Shown here one piece after another: positions 8,877-17,094 of a stretch of 64,000 nucleotides of DNA. The notes beneath the pieces were generated by a model. It made no database searches. It saw only the letters and a program-made list of their open reading frames with translations, and was not told where the DNA came from. Source of the DNA: Fibrella aestuarina BUZ 2. GTDB taxonomy: Bacteria; Bacteroidota; Bacteroidia; Cytophagales; Spirosomataceae. A program made the translations under genes and the position numbers. The DNA lies in contig NC_020054.1 of NCBI RefSeq assembly GCF_000331105.1, positions 3,780,478 to 3,844,477 of the forward strand. The letters run 5' to 3'. Each line of letters opens with the position of its first letter. Within the stretch, counting starts at the first letter, position 1.

Positions 8877-10079
8877 ATGACAAACTCCAGACACCGACTA
8901 GCCTGCTGGTGCTGCCTTTTTCTGATGCTCGCAGTCAGCCCAATGACGGCCCAATCGGTCGGTAAACCGGCAACGTTCCTGCTCGATGCGGGCTTGTTGC
9001 AAGCCAACAAACGGGCGATGCAGCAGGGCGATGCCGCCTTATTGGCCGCCCGGCAAACCCTGATTGCCACTGCCAACAAGGCCCTGACGAAGCCCATACA
9101 TTCGGTTGTCGAGAAGACCAAACTGCCACCCAGCGGCAACAAGCACGATTACATGAGCGTTGGCCCCTATTGGTGGCCCGACTCGACCAAGGCCAACGGC
9201 CTGCCTTACATCCGAAAAGACGGGCAGGTCAACCCTGAACGCTATGCCGTGCAGGATGCTACGTACCTGAACGCCCTTTGCGACGACGTACAACTGCTGG
9301 CACTGGCGTATTATTTCTCCGACGACGAAACCTACGCGCGCCGGGCGGCGGACCTATTGCGGGTCTGGTTTCTCAACGAAGCAACCCGCATGAACCCGAA
9401 CCTCAACTACGGGCAAGCCATTCCGGGTATTACCGACGGGCGCGGCATCGGGCTAATCGACACCCGCATGCTGGCCAAACTGGTCGATGCGGTGCAACTC
9501 ATCAAGGGAACAAAGGCCTGGCCCGCCGCCGATCAGCGGGCGTTGCAGGAATGGTTCCGGGCGTTTCTGACCTGGATGCAAACCAGCCCGGTCGGGAAAG
9601 ACGAAGAAGATGAACATAACAACCACGGTACGTATTATGATTTCCAGACCGTCGCGTTCGCACTCTTCTTGGACGATAAACCGCTGGCCCGTCAACTGCT
9701 TCAGCAGAAGACCATGAACCGGATTCAGAGCCAGTTGAAGCCAGACGGCAGCCAGCCGCACGAGTTGGCCCGTACGCTCTCGTGGGGCTATTCGATCATG
9801 AATCTGAAAGGCTTTTTCGGTCTCGCCCAACTGGCCGAAGCCGTGAATATCGACCTCTGGAACTACCAGACGCCCGACGGCAAAAGCCTTAAGAAGGCCT
9901 ATCAATGGTTAATCCCGTATGCTAAAGGCGAAAAACAGTGGACGTTTCAGCAGATCAAACCGCTGCACCGCGAGGAGTTTCTGCCCATCAGCGCCGTCGC
10001 CGCCATGAAATATGGGTCAACGACTCCCGCCGCTACCAACAACGACAGTATGTTTCGCCTGACGCGTTCTCTGTTTTAG
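8877..10079 (+). CDS. Alginate-lyase-fold polysaccharide lyase (PL5/PL38-like), secreted
   Basis: The 400-residue protein is read from the ATG at 8877, which directly precedes a signal peptide (1-26, SPMTAQ); an in-frame GTG 13 codons upstream is less likely. The alginate_lyase fold is shown by MSVGPYWWPD (93-102), NNHGTYYD (248-255, carrying the Asn-His pair) and ELARTLSWGYS (296-306, Arg and Tyr). In PL5 enzymes Asn, His, Arg and Tyr in these motifs form the active site that cleaves uronic-acid polymers by beta-elimination. Alginate/mannuronan (PL5) and glucuronan (PL38) are both possible. The product would be unsaturated oligosaccharides suited to the GH88 enzyme. Confidence 0.85.
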   Translation: MTNSRHRLACWCCLFLMLAVSPMTAQSVGKPATFLLDAGLLQANKRAMQQGDAALLAARQTLIATANKALTKPIHSVVEKTKLPPSGNKHDYMSVGPYWWPDSTKANGLPYIRKDGQVNPERYAVQDATYLNALCDDVQLLALAYYFSDDETYARRAADLLRVWFLNEATRMNPNLNYGQAIPGITDGRGIGLIDTRMLAKLVDAVQLIKGTKAWPAADQRALQEWFRAFLTWMQTSPVGKDEEDEHNNHGTYYDFQTVAFALFLDDKPLARQLLQQKTMNRIQSQLKPDGSQPHELARTLSWGYSIMNLKGFFGLAQLAEAVNIDLWNYQTPDGKSLKKAYQWLIPYAKGEKQWTFQQIKPLHREEFLPISAVAAMKYGSTTPAATNNDSMFRLTRSLF

Positions 10080-10086
10080 GAGTTGA

Positions 10087-10129
10087 TTTCCCCCCGACCC
10101 ATCGGACCGCCTTCAGGGCGGGGGGTAAA
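10087..10129. terminator. C-run/G-run hairpin between the two lyase genes
   Basis: TTTCCCCCCG at 10087-10096 pairs with CGGGGGGTAAA at 10119-10129, with an inner small stem CCGCC/GGCGG. It follows the alginate-lyase-like gene by 8 bases. The A/T flanks fit a terminator or mRNA-stabilising hairpin within the operon. It resembles the hairpin at 552-587. Confidence 0.5.
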
Positions 10130-10165
10130 TTCCATCGATAACTCACAATATCCAACGTACCCAGC

Positions 10166-12115
10166 ATGAAAACCCGACTCTTATCCATTCTGTGCTGCTT
10201 GTTTTGTGCTGCGGCTTCGGCGCAGGACGCGAATTTGCTCAGCGGAAAATTCACGAAGGAAGCCCTGAAAACGGTGCTGATTCCGCAGGCGAAATGGACG
10301 CCTTTTCCGAGGCGCGACGACCGGGCGGGCTGGGCTAAAGCCGATCAGGCGATGATGCAGGGCTATCTCAAAAAAGCTGAAACGTACCTGACGTACCAGT
10401 GGCCCTACATCCCGGCCACCAAATCGCTGCTCATCGAACGGACCGGCGATCGGGATCAGTACCAGGATATTAGCTTCAAAAAGCGCGAGGTGCTGGGTAC
10501 GTTGCTGCTGGCTGAACTATACGAGAACAAAGGCCGATTCATCGATCAGATCATCGACGGCGTGTGGTCGATCTGCGAAGAATCATTCTGGGGGGTACCG
10601 GCACATCTGCCCAAGTCCAAAGCCTATTCGGGGCTAATGGACGTACAGAAACCATTCGTGGATCTGTTTGCGGCCGAAACGGCAACGTACCTGGCCTGGG
10701 TCGATTACTACTTGGGCGATCAGCTCGACGCTGTATCACCGCAACTCCGCAAACGCATCTACACCGAAACCAACAATCGGATTTTTACGCCGCTGATGAC
10801 GCAGCCCCACGGCTGGATGACCAAAACCGCCAACGGCCGCGCGCCCAACAACTGGAACCCCTGGATCTGCTCCAACTGGCTCAACGCGGTCTTGCTGCTC
10901 GAAAAAGACGACGACAAACGCACGGCGGCGGTGCACAAACTCCTCAATGTGCTCGATCAGTTCGTGAATCCGTATCCGCAGGACGGCGGCTGCGACGAAG
11001 GTCCCAGCTACTGGGGTGCGGCGGCGGCCTCGCTCTACGACAATCTGGCGATGCTCAATACGGCCAGCAACGATGCGTTTGCGTACGTGTATGCCGACGA
11101 AAAATTTAGGAATATGGGCCGCTTCATCTACCGTGCTCAGATCAGCCCGCGTTACTTCCTGAACTTCGCCGACGCCGACCCGCAGCCCGGTATGGCCGCC
11201 ACCATGATCTACCGCTACGGCAAGGCCATCAACGACCCCGACATGATGCGCTTTGGCGCGTATTATTTTAAGCCCGACGATGCTTCTGTGGGCAAGTTTC
11301 ATTACTTCCGCCACTTCTATTCCCTGTTCATGCAGGACGAATTCCGGCAGGCGGCGAAGGGGCTTCCGCTCCCGCAAAACGTCTGGTTGCCTGATCTTCA
11401 GATGTTTGCTGCCCGTGACCAGGCCGGCACGACCGATGGGTTCTACGTAGCGGCCAAAGGCGGTAACAACGACGAAAGCCACAACCACAACGACATCGGC
11501 AACTACGTGGTCTATTACGACGGTCAACCCGTGCTGATCGACGTGGGACGGGGCACGTATACCCGTAAGACCTTCAGCGACAAGCGGTACGACATCTGGT
11601 ACAACTGCTCGGACTACCACAACCTGCCCACCGTCAATGGCCAGAATCAGCCGCCCGGCCCGCAGTTTAAAGCCCGTACCGTCGCCTACAAAACGGGCAA
11701 CGGATTCACCCAGTTTGACGTCGACATTGCACCGGCTTATCCGAAGGCGGCGGGCGTATCAAGCTGGCAGCGGACAGTGCGCCTCAACCGGGGGAAGAAC
11801 GTGCAGATCAAGGACCTTTTCCGTCTCGACAAAGCCAATGACCTGACCCAGCACCTGATGACCTGCTACCCGATCGAACTGGGAAAACCCGGCGAACTGC
11901 TGATTCATTACAAACCGGCAGGCGGCACGGCCAGCGATTTCGTGGTTACTTACGATCCCAAACGCATGCAGCCAACGATCGAGAAGGTCAAGCTGGATCA
12001 GCCCGAAGACCGGGGCATCATCAGCAAATGGGGCGATACTATTTACCGCATCAACCTAAACGTGCTGTCACCCAAACCTTCCGATCAATTAACACTGCTA
12101 ATCAACAAGCGGTAA
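10166..12115 (+). CDS. Heparinase II/III-family polysaccharide lyase
   Basis: The 649-residue secreted protein has a signal peptide (1-19, ending AASA). Residues about 50-380 form an alpha-helical toroid domain (PNNWNPWICSNWLNA; GGCDEGPSYWGAAAASL), followed by the heparinase II/III beta-domain with DESHNHNDIGNYVVYYDG (436-453) and a C-terminal beta region. The conserved His and Tyr residues in these motifs match lyases that split uronic-acid glycosaminoglycan-like chains (PL12/PL21 type). The exact family is uncertain. With the PL5/38-like lyase and GH88 it would form a pathway from polymer to monomer. No sulfatase is present nearby, arguing against heparin itself. Confidence 0.85.
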   Translation: MKTRLLSILCCLFCAAASAQDANLLSGKFTKEALKTVLIPQAKWTPFPRRDDRAGWAKADQAMMQGYLKKAETYLTYQWPYIPATKSLLIERTGDRDQYQDISFKKREVLGTLLLAELYENKGRFIDQIIDGVWSICEESFWGVPAHLPKSKAYSGLMDVQKPFVDLFAAETATYLAWVDYYLGDQLDAVSPQLRKRIYTETNNRIFTPLMTQPHGWMTKTANGRAPNNWNPWICSNWLNAVLLLEKDDDKRTAAVHKLLNVLDQFVNPYPQDGGCDEGPSYWGAAAASLYDNLAMLNTASNDAFAYVYADEKFRNMGRFIYRAQISPRYFLNFADADPQPGMAATMIYRYGKAINDPDMMRFGAYYFKPDDASVGKFHYFRHFYSLFMQDEFRQAAKGLPLPQNVWLPDLQMFAARDQAGTTDGFYVAAKGGNNDESHNHNDIGNYVVYYDGQPVLIDVGRGTYTRKTFSDKRYDIWYNCSDYHNLPTVNGQNQPPGPQFKARTVAYKTGNGFTQFDVDIAPAYPKAAGVSSWQRTVRLNRGKNVQIKDLFRLDKANDLTQHLMTCYPIELGKPGELLIHYKPAGGTASDFVVTYDPKRMQPTIEKVKLDQPEDRGIISKWGDTIYRINLNVLSPKPSDQLTLLINKR

Positions 12116-12144
12116 GGTGGTTGCCATTGTGATGCAATGCAAGC

Positions 12145-12594
12145 CTATTTCAGCCGTTCATCGAACGAGTATGGGTCAATACTGACGATACGAAGGGTAC
12201 TATGCTCCTGGTGAAGGGGATTGAGGAGATAGTTGAATTCGGTAGGGCAAGGGGCCGAGGGTATTTTGAATAGCCAGGTTTTACCCTCAGCTATCCATTG
12301 TTCCGTCATGTCGGCTAGTTCGTCTATGTAAGGGAAAGAGCGCCAGTTTTTGGGTAATGCATCTGGATTTACGGTCAGCACAGAGGCACTGTCGGGTAGC
12401 TCAACGGTTACCAGTGAACGACCTTCCGGGCGTCTTGGCGTATGGACTAATACCTCCAGCATGGCTAAGGGTACACTAGAGGCCAGATACACGATACGGG
12501 TACCCTGACGGTGCCAGCGACCGGATACAAACAACCCTCCCGTACCAGACAGATCACCCGCAAAGCGATTGTCGGCGATTCGGTAAAGCAGCAT
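12145..12594 (-). CDS. RES-domain toxin
   Basis: The 149-residue protein has the RES layout: YRIADNRF near the N-terminus with an early Arg, GRWHRQGTRIVYLASS, AMLEVLVH carrying a conserved Glu, and a C-terminal LLNPLHQEH block. Characterised RES toxins are ADP-ribosyltransferase-like and degrade NAD+ or modify PRPP synthetase, stopping growth. It follows the Xre-type antitoxin gene by 69 bases on the same strand, the usual order for this type II system. I see no truncation. Confidence 0.85.
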   Translation of the reverse strand: MLLYRIADNRFAGDLSGTGGLFVSGRWHRQGTRIVYLASSVPLAMLEVLVHTPRRPEGRSLVTVELPDSASVLTVNPDALPKNWRSFPYIDELADMTEQWIAEGKTWLFKIPSAPCPTEFNYLLNPLHQEHSTLRIVSIDPYSFDERLK

Positions 12595-12663
12595 ATGACG
12601 TGGATGGTATGAACAGCGAACGGCTAAGTAAGAGCAGCGCTAGTCGGGAAAGGGACAGAGCGA

Positions 12664-13104
12664 TCAGGAGAAAATACCGTACAGGATTCGGTTCAGTTCA
12701 TCCAGTACATACCGTCGCCCAAGCATCGAATTAAGCAAATCCGCTGGGCGTTGATCGGCCAGGGCGGGAATCTTCATCTGCAACCATTCCTCAAAATCCG
12801 CTTCGTTTCTGAAGACGTCGACCCCTTTGGCATATACTTCTGATAGGGAAATCGCTTTTTCGGTTTCGTCGGGCGTGAGCGTGCCTTTGTCGCGCAGGCG
12901 CCGTTGGTACGTGCTTTCCGAAATAGCCAGTAAGGCGCTCATCTGCTTGTTGGTCAGGCCGAAGTTACGCTGCAAATGAGCGGCCGACTCAATAGGTAAT
13001 CCCTCTTTAACGACCTCCATCAGGTCGAACTCATGCCGGATGGGGCGTTTGAAGTATTGACTTCCGCCCAACCCTTCCACAATACGTTTCACCGATACGT
13101 TCAT
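12664..13104 (-). CDS. Xre/MbcA/ParS-type antitoxin of the RES pair
   Basis: The 146-residue protein has an N-terminal extension, an Xre-like helix-turn-helix (about 48-73, TNKQMSALLAISESTYQRR) and a C-terminal antitoxin domain (PADLLNSMLGRRYVLDEL ... GIFS) that in homologues covers the toxin active site. It is upstream of the RES gene and should neutralise the toxin and repress the operon. A perfect-armed palindrome 21 bases before its start (13126-13139) is a natural operator. Confidence 0.85.
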   Translation of the reverse strand: MNVSVKRIVEGLGGSQYFKRPIRHEFDLMEVVKEGLPIESAAHLQRNFGLTNKQMSALLAISESTYQRRLRDKGTLTPDETEKAISLSEVYAKGVDVFRNEADFEEWLQMKIPALADQRPADLLNSMLGRRYVLDELNRILYGIFS

Positions 13105-13125
13105 TGTCGTTTGCCAGCTATGCTC

Positions 13126-13149
13126 TTGTCATTTGACAACGAAAAGCTA
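13126..13149 (-). promoter_or_regulatory. Promoter and palindromic operator of the RES/Xre operon
   Basis: TTGTCA-TT-TGACAA at 13126-13139 has perfect 6-base arms. Just upstream on the transcribed strand, 13149-13141 reads TAGCTTTTC, close to the Bacteroidota -7 element. The palindrome would then cover the transcription start, suiting autorepression by the antitoxin. Confidence 0.5.
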
Positions 13150-13236
13150 ACTAAAAACAGTTCAACCGCAAAACGGGGAACGCACATAGCGCCAAGCTGG
13201 GTACGTTCCCCGTTTCAATGGAGCACTATAAGTTGT

Positions 13237-16200
13237 CTAAAACCCCTTGCTATCGACCACGATAGCGGGGAGTTTCTGCTCGCTGACCAACTGGTTGAAG
13301 GCAGGTACCTGCTTGCCGGTGATGTCTTTCAGCTTCGCCAGCGCCGCGTCGATCTGCCGGGCGAGGTCGGTGTAGACCACGTGGGCGGCTTTAGTGGGTT
13401 TGCCATCGGCACCGGCCATCATCGAGGCGAGGCCTGCCAGCTTGTCGTTGAGGCGGATAGGGTGGGCGAGCACATCCTGCGGCGCTTTGGCCTTAGGCTG
13501 CATCAGGGTCGCTTCCAGTGCATCGAGGTCGGCGAGCATCGGCTTCGTAAGGGCGGTGAATTTCTTGATCACGGTGCTGTCTTTCAACGTACCCATGTAG
13601 CTGTTGACCGACGCCCGAATGGCCCGCAACTGATTGATGCCCCGGTGCGCTTCCGAGAGCTTGTCGTTGCACTGCTTCACGAACGCAAACTGCTCGGCAT
13701 AATCGGCCTCAGAAAAGGGCAGGCGCGGATCTTTGCGAATCTCGATGGGCTGCTCACCCACCAGCGAGTCGCCCAGCAACAGCCGCACCCGGTAGCGGCC
13801 CGGTGTCACTTTCACGCCCACCCCATCACCCGACCACATCACGTTGGTGCCCTCGACCGCCACGGCATCCGGGTAGCGCATATCCCACACAAACTGGTTC
13901 AGGCCAGGCAGGGCCGGAGCGGTGCCGGGCCGTTTCAGCTTTACGTCTTCGTAAAACTCCTTCGACAGCGTCAGCGGCTTGCCTTTCTTGTCTTTCCGGT
14001 CCGAGTAGCTGATGATCGTGTCGCCTTTGGCCGTCAGGAACTGGAGGCGCAGCTCGTTGGTCGGTTTGGTGGGCAGAAAATACCGCACTAATACGCCATT
14101 CTCGGCATTTTCACCTTCCGTAGCCTGGCTGCGGGCATTGCCGCCCAGCATGCGGTAAGCGTGGCGTGGTGCAAAAAGCATCGGTTTCGTAGTCGAGACG
14201 GGCGATTTGCTGCCCAGTCGGGCCAACTCGCGCAGGGGTGTGATGTCGTCCATAATCCAGAACGACCGGCCGTGGGTGGCTACCACTAGGTCTTTTTCAC
14301 GCTTGTGAATCTGCAAATCGCGGATGGGCGAGATAGGCAGGTTCTGGTTGAGCCGCTGCCAGTTGGCGCCGTCGTTGAACGACACGTAGATACCCCGCTC
14401 GGTACCGGCAAACAGGAGCCCCGGCTGCTCTGGGTCATCGCGCACCACCCGGCAATACTCGTCGGCAAGAATACCGTTGGTGATGGGCGTCCAGGTTTTG
14501 CCGTAATCGGTCGTCTTGTACAGATACGGTTTGCGGTCGCCACTCATATACCGGTTGGCGGCCAGATAGGCCTTGCCGGGTGCATGTTCCGACGGGTGAA
14601 CGAGGCTCATCAGCGCAAACTCCGGTAATTGGCCCACCGGTAGGCTGACGTTCTGCCAGGTTTTACCCCCATCGCGGCTCACGTGCAGCAGCCCGTCGTC
14701 GGAACCCGCCCAGAAAACACCCTTTTCGGTCGGGGCTTCGGCAAAGGTGAAGATGGTGGCATAAATCTCGGCACCAGTCATGTCTTTGGTGATCGGGCCG
14801 CCCGTTTCACCGATCGTTTTCGGCTCGTGGCGGGTCAGGTCGGGGCTAAGGTCTTCCCACGAATGCCCCGCATCGGTCGACCGATGCACGTGGTTCGAGG
14901 TGGCGTATAGCACGCTGGGGTCGTGCGGCGAAAAGAGGATGGGGTACGTCCACTGAAAGCGGTATTTCTTCACCGAAGCAGGTGCCCCGATCGCGCCTTC
15001 GGGATACACCGAAATGGCCGACGTCTGGTTGGTGCGTGCGTCGTGTTTCGACATAAACCCGTCGTATTCACCGCCGAACGTAATCTTTGGGTCTTTCGGG
15101 TCGGCGGCAATGTAGCCCGCTTCGCCACCCGCTACCGGATACCAGGCGCTCTGCCCGATGCTGTAGCCGTCGGTGCGGCTGGCGATTCGGATCGAGCTGT
15201 TATCCTGCTGGGCGCCGTAGACGTTGTAGGGGAAATCATTGTCGAGCGACACGTGGTAGAACTGCGCCGTCGGGATGGCGATGTCGGAGAAGGTGTTGCC
15301 CCCGTCGAACGTGATTTCGGCACCGCCATCGTCGGCGATGGCGAAGTTCATCGGGTTTTTGGGGTTGAACCAGACGTCGTGCGTATCGCCATGATGCACC
15401 GGTACCCGGCTAAACGTCTTTCCGCCATCGCGCGACCGCAACGCATTTACGTTCAGCACGATCAGGTCGTTTTCGTTCTGTGGCGACACGCCCAGCATCA
15501 TGTAGTACCAGGGGCGCTGCCAGAGGTTTTTGTCGTCGTTTAATAGCGACCAGTGTTCGCCGCCGTCGTCGGAACGATAGAGGCCACCCTTCGCATTTTC
15601 GATCAGCGCATAGAGTCGGTTGCCGTTACTGGGCGCCACCGCCAGCCCGATTTTACCCAACAAACCGCGCGGCATACCCGGCTTTTCGTTGAGTGACTGC
15701 CAGGTGGTGCCGCCATCGGTGCTTTTGTAGAGCCCACAGCCGGGACCACCGCTGCTCATGGAGTGGCCGTTGCGGTAGGCCTGCCAGAGCGTGGCGTAAA
15801 CGATGCTGGGGTTGCTGGGGTCGAGCCGCACGGTAGCCGCGCCCGTGCTGTCGTTTTTGAACAGCACCTTGCTCCAGGTTGCCCCGCCGTCGGTCGAGCG
15901 GAAAACGCCGCGTTCGGCATTGGGGGCAAACGGATTGCCGAGTGCCGCCGCGTAGATCAGGTTAGGATTCTGCGGATGCACCTCGATGTTGCCAATGGCG
16001 TCGGCCTGTTTCAGGCCCATGTGCCGCCACGATTTGCCGCCGTCGGTGCTTTTGTAAACGCCATCGCCGTAGCTGATGTTGCTGCGAATTTCGGCCTCGC
16101 CCATCCCCACGTAGATCACGTTTGGGTCGGAGGGCGCCACGGTAATTGCCCCGACTGACGACGACTGAAACACGCTGTCGGAGACGCAGGCCCAGGAAGC

Positions 16201-16485
16201 CCCGCCGTTGACGGTTTTCCAGACGCCGCCCCCTGTAGCGCCGAAATAGTACGTCTGCGGATGATCGGGATGACCGGCCACGGCCAACGAGCGCCCCGCC
16301 CGGAAGGGACCGATGTTGCGCCACCGTAGCCCGTTAATAAGGGTCGGGTCGACTGGCAACGTACCTGACTGAGCGGTGGCCGACGTACCTGAGCGCACGC
16401 GCCGGGATTGGGCCTGCACTGCCGGTGCCAGCAAGCCAACTAACAGACTCGCCAACACTAGTGATTTTATAGACGTAATGGGCAT
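13237..16485 (-). CDS. Secreted sortilin/BNR-type beta-propeller protein
   Basis: The 1082-residue protein has a signal peptide (1-24, ending AVQA). From LRWRNIGPFRAGRS onward it consists of repeated BNR/VPS10-like blades (many S/T-x-D-x-G-x-T/S-W repeats, such as STDGGKSWRH, STDGGATWSK, SRDGGKTWQN) forming one or two beta-propellers up to about residue 740. An Ig-like region and a helical C-terminus (about 930-1060) follow. Such proteins are annotated as glycosyl hydrolase or sortilin-like in Bacteroidota, but no catalytic residues can be named here. It is a lone gene between the toxin-antitoxin pair and a GNAT gene. Confidence 0.8.
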   Translation of the reverse strand: MPITSIKSLVLASLLVGLLAPAVQAQSRRVRSGTSATAQSGTLPVDPTLINGLRWRNIGPFRAGRSLAVAGHPDHPQTYYFGATGGGVWKTVNGGASWACVSDSVFQSSSVGAITVAPSDPNVIYVGMGEAEIRSNISYGDGVYKSTDGGKSWRHMGLKQADAIGNIEVHPQNPNLIYAAALGNPFAPNAERGVFRSTDGGATWSKVLFKNDSTGAATVRLDPSNPSIVYATLWQAYRNGHSMSSGGPGCGLYKSTDGGTTWQSLNEKPGMPRGLLGKIGLAVAPSNGNRLYALIENAKGGLYRSDDGGEHWSLLNDDKNLWQRPWYYMMLGVSPQNENDLIVLNVNALRSRDGGKTFSRVPVHHGDTHDVWFNPKNPMNFAIADDGGAEITFDGGNTFSDIAIPTAQFYHVSLDNDFPYNVYGAQQDNSSIRIASRTDGYSIGQSAWYPVAGGEAGYIAADPKDPKITFGGEYDGFMSKHDARTNQTSAISVYPEGAIGAPASVKKYRFQWTYPILFSPHDPSVLYATSNHVHRSTDAGHSWEDLSPDLTRHEPKTIGETGGPITKDMTGAEIYATIFTFAEAPTEKGVFWAGSDDGLLHVSRDGGKTWQNVSLPVGQLPEFALMSLVHPSEHAPGKAYLAANRYMSGDRKPYLYKTTDYGKTWTPITNGILADEYCRVVRDDPEQPGLLFAGTERGIYVSFNDGANWQRLNQNLPISPIRDLQIHKREKDLVVATHGRSFWIMDDITPLRELARLGSKSPVSTTKPMLFAPRHAYRMLGGNARSQATEGENAENGVLVRYFLPTKPTNELRLQFLTAKGDTIISYSDRKDKKGKPLTLSKEFYEDVKLKRPGTAPALPGLNQFVWDMRYPDAVAVEGTNVMWSGDGVGVKVTPGRYRVRLLLGDSLVGEQPIEIRKDPRLPFSEADYAEQFAFVKQCNDKLSEAHRGINQLRAIRASVNSYMGTLKDSTVIKKFTALTKPMLADLDALEATLMQPKAKAPQDVLAHPIRLNDKLAGLASMMAGADGKPTKAAHVVYTDLARQIDAALAKLKDITGKQVPAFNQLVSEQKLPAIVVDSKGF

Positions 16486-16694
16486 GAGGGGATGGAGTGA
16501 GTACGTGAAATGATCCCCTCAAAATACGGCTTAATCGCGTTTTAATACAGCGATTAGGTACTAATACGATGATTTTCGCCATCGTAATCGGCTGACTTGT
16601 TGTTTGGTACAAGTCGGCAGCCGAATCGTTAACTGTTGGCTTCGGTAATTTTACCGGGAACAGGGCTACACCTCATTAGATCGCCTGACCTGCC

Positions 16695-17006
16695 TCAGAA
16701 ATCGGCTTCACTGTAGTCGGTCGAGACGACGCGGTTCCACTCGGGATGGCGCTTGAGGTAAACGGCTACAAAGGGGCAAAGCGGCACGATCTTCAGATTG
16801 TGTTGCTCGACATACTCGAGCGTTTGTTGCACAAGCCGGGAACCGATGCCTTTCCCTTCCAGATCGGGGTGGACTTCGGTGTGGGTGAGCGCCAGCGTGT
16901 GATCGTCGGGCTGAACGTAGGCAACCAACGAGCGTTTTCCGTCGATGATCAACTCAAAGCGTTGGCGGTCTTTATTCAGCGTGACCGTTGGTTCAGAAGT
17001 GGACAT
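16695..17006 (-). CDS. Small GNAT-family N-acetyltransferase (YjdJ/NATD1-like)
   Basis: The 103-residue protein has the short GNAT fold: FELIIDGKRSLVAYVQ, then LTHTEVHPDLEGKGIGSRLV containing the acetyl-CoA pyrophosphate loop (EGKGIGS), then KIVPLCPFVAVYLKRHPEW. This matches the compact family of about 90-100 residues (PF14542). The substrate is unknown. It diverges from the subtilase gene, with 88 bases between the starts. Confidence 0.85.
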   Translation of the reverse strand: MSTSEPTVTLNKDRQRFELIIDGKRSLVAYVQPDDHTLALTHTEVHPDLEGKGIGSRLVQQTLEYVEQHNLKIVPLCPFVAVYLKRHPEWNRVVSTDYSEADF

Positions 17007-17094
17007 AGGAGCAGGTAGTTTATGCCTGGAATGACTATCTTGAGTAACGAAATGTTTTCAACCGAACCGTGTTAACCCGTTCGTTGCCGCCCCT

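Noticed and set aside
13033..14091. A 352-residue open frame on the plus strand
   Set aside because: It runs across the antitoxin start and the end of the beta-propeller gene on the opposite strand and has no domain.
16589..16623. Hairpin CGGCTGACTTGT ... ACAAGTCGGCAG
   Set aside because: The arms pair well, but it stands alone upstream of a gene with no T-run and no repeats elsewhere in the window, so I could not give it a role.
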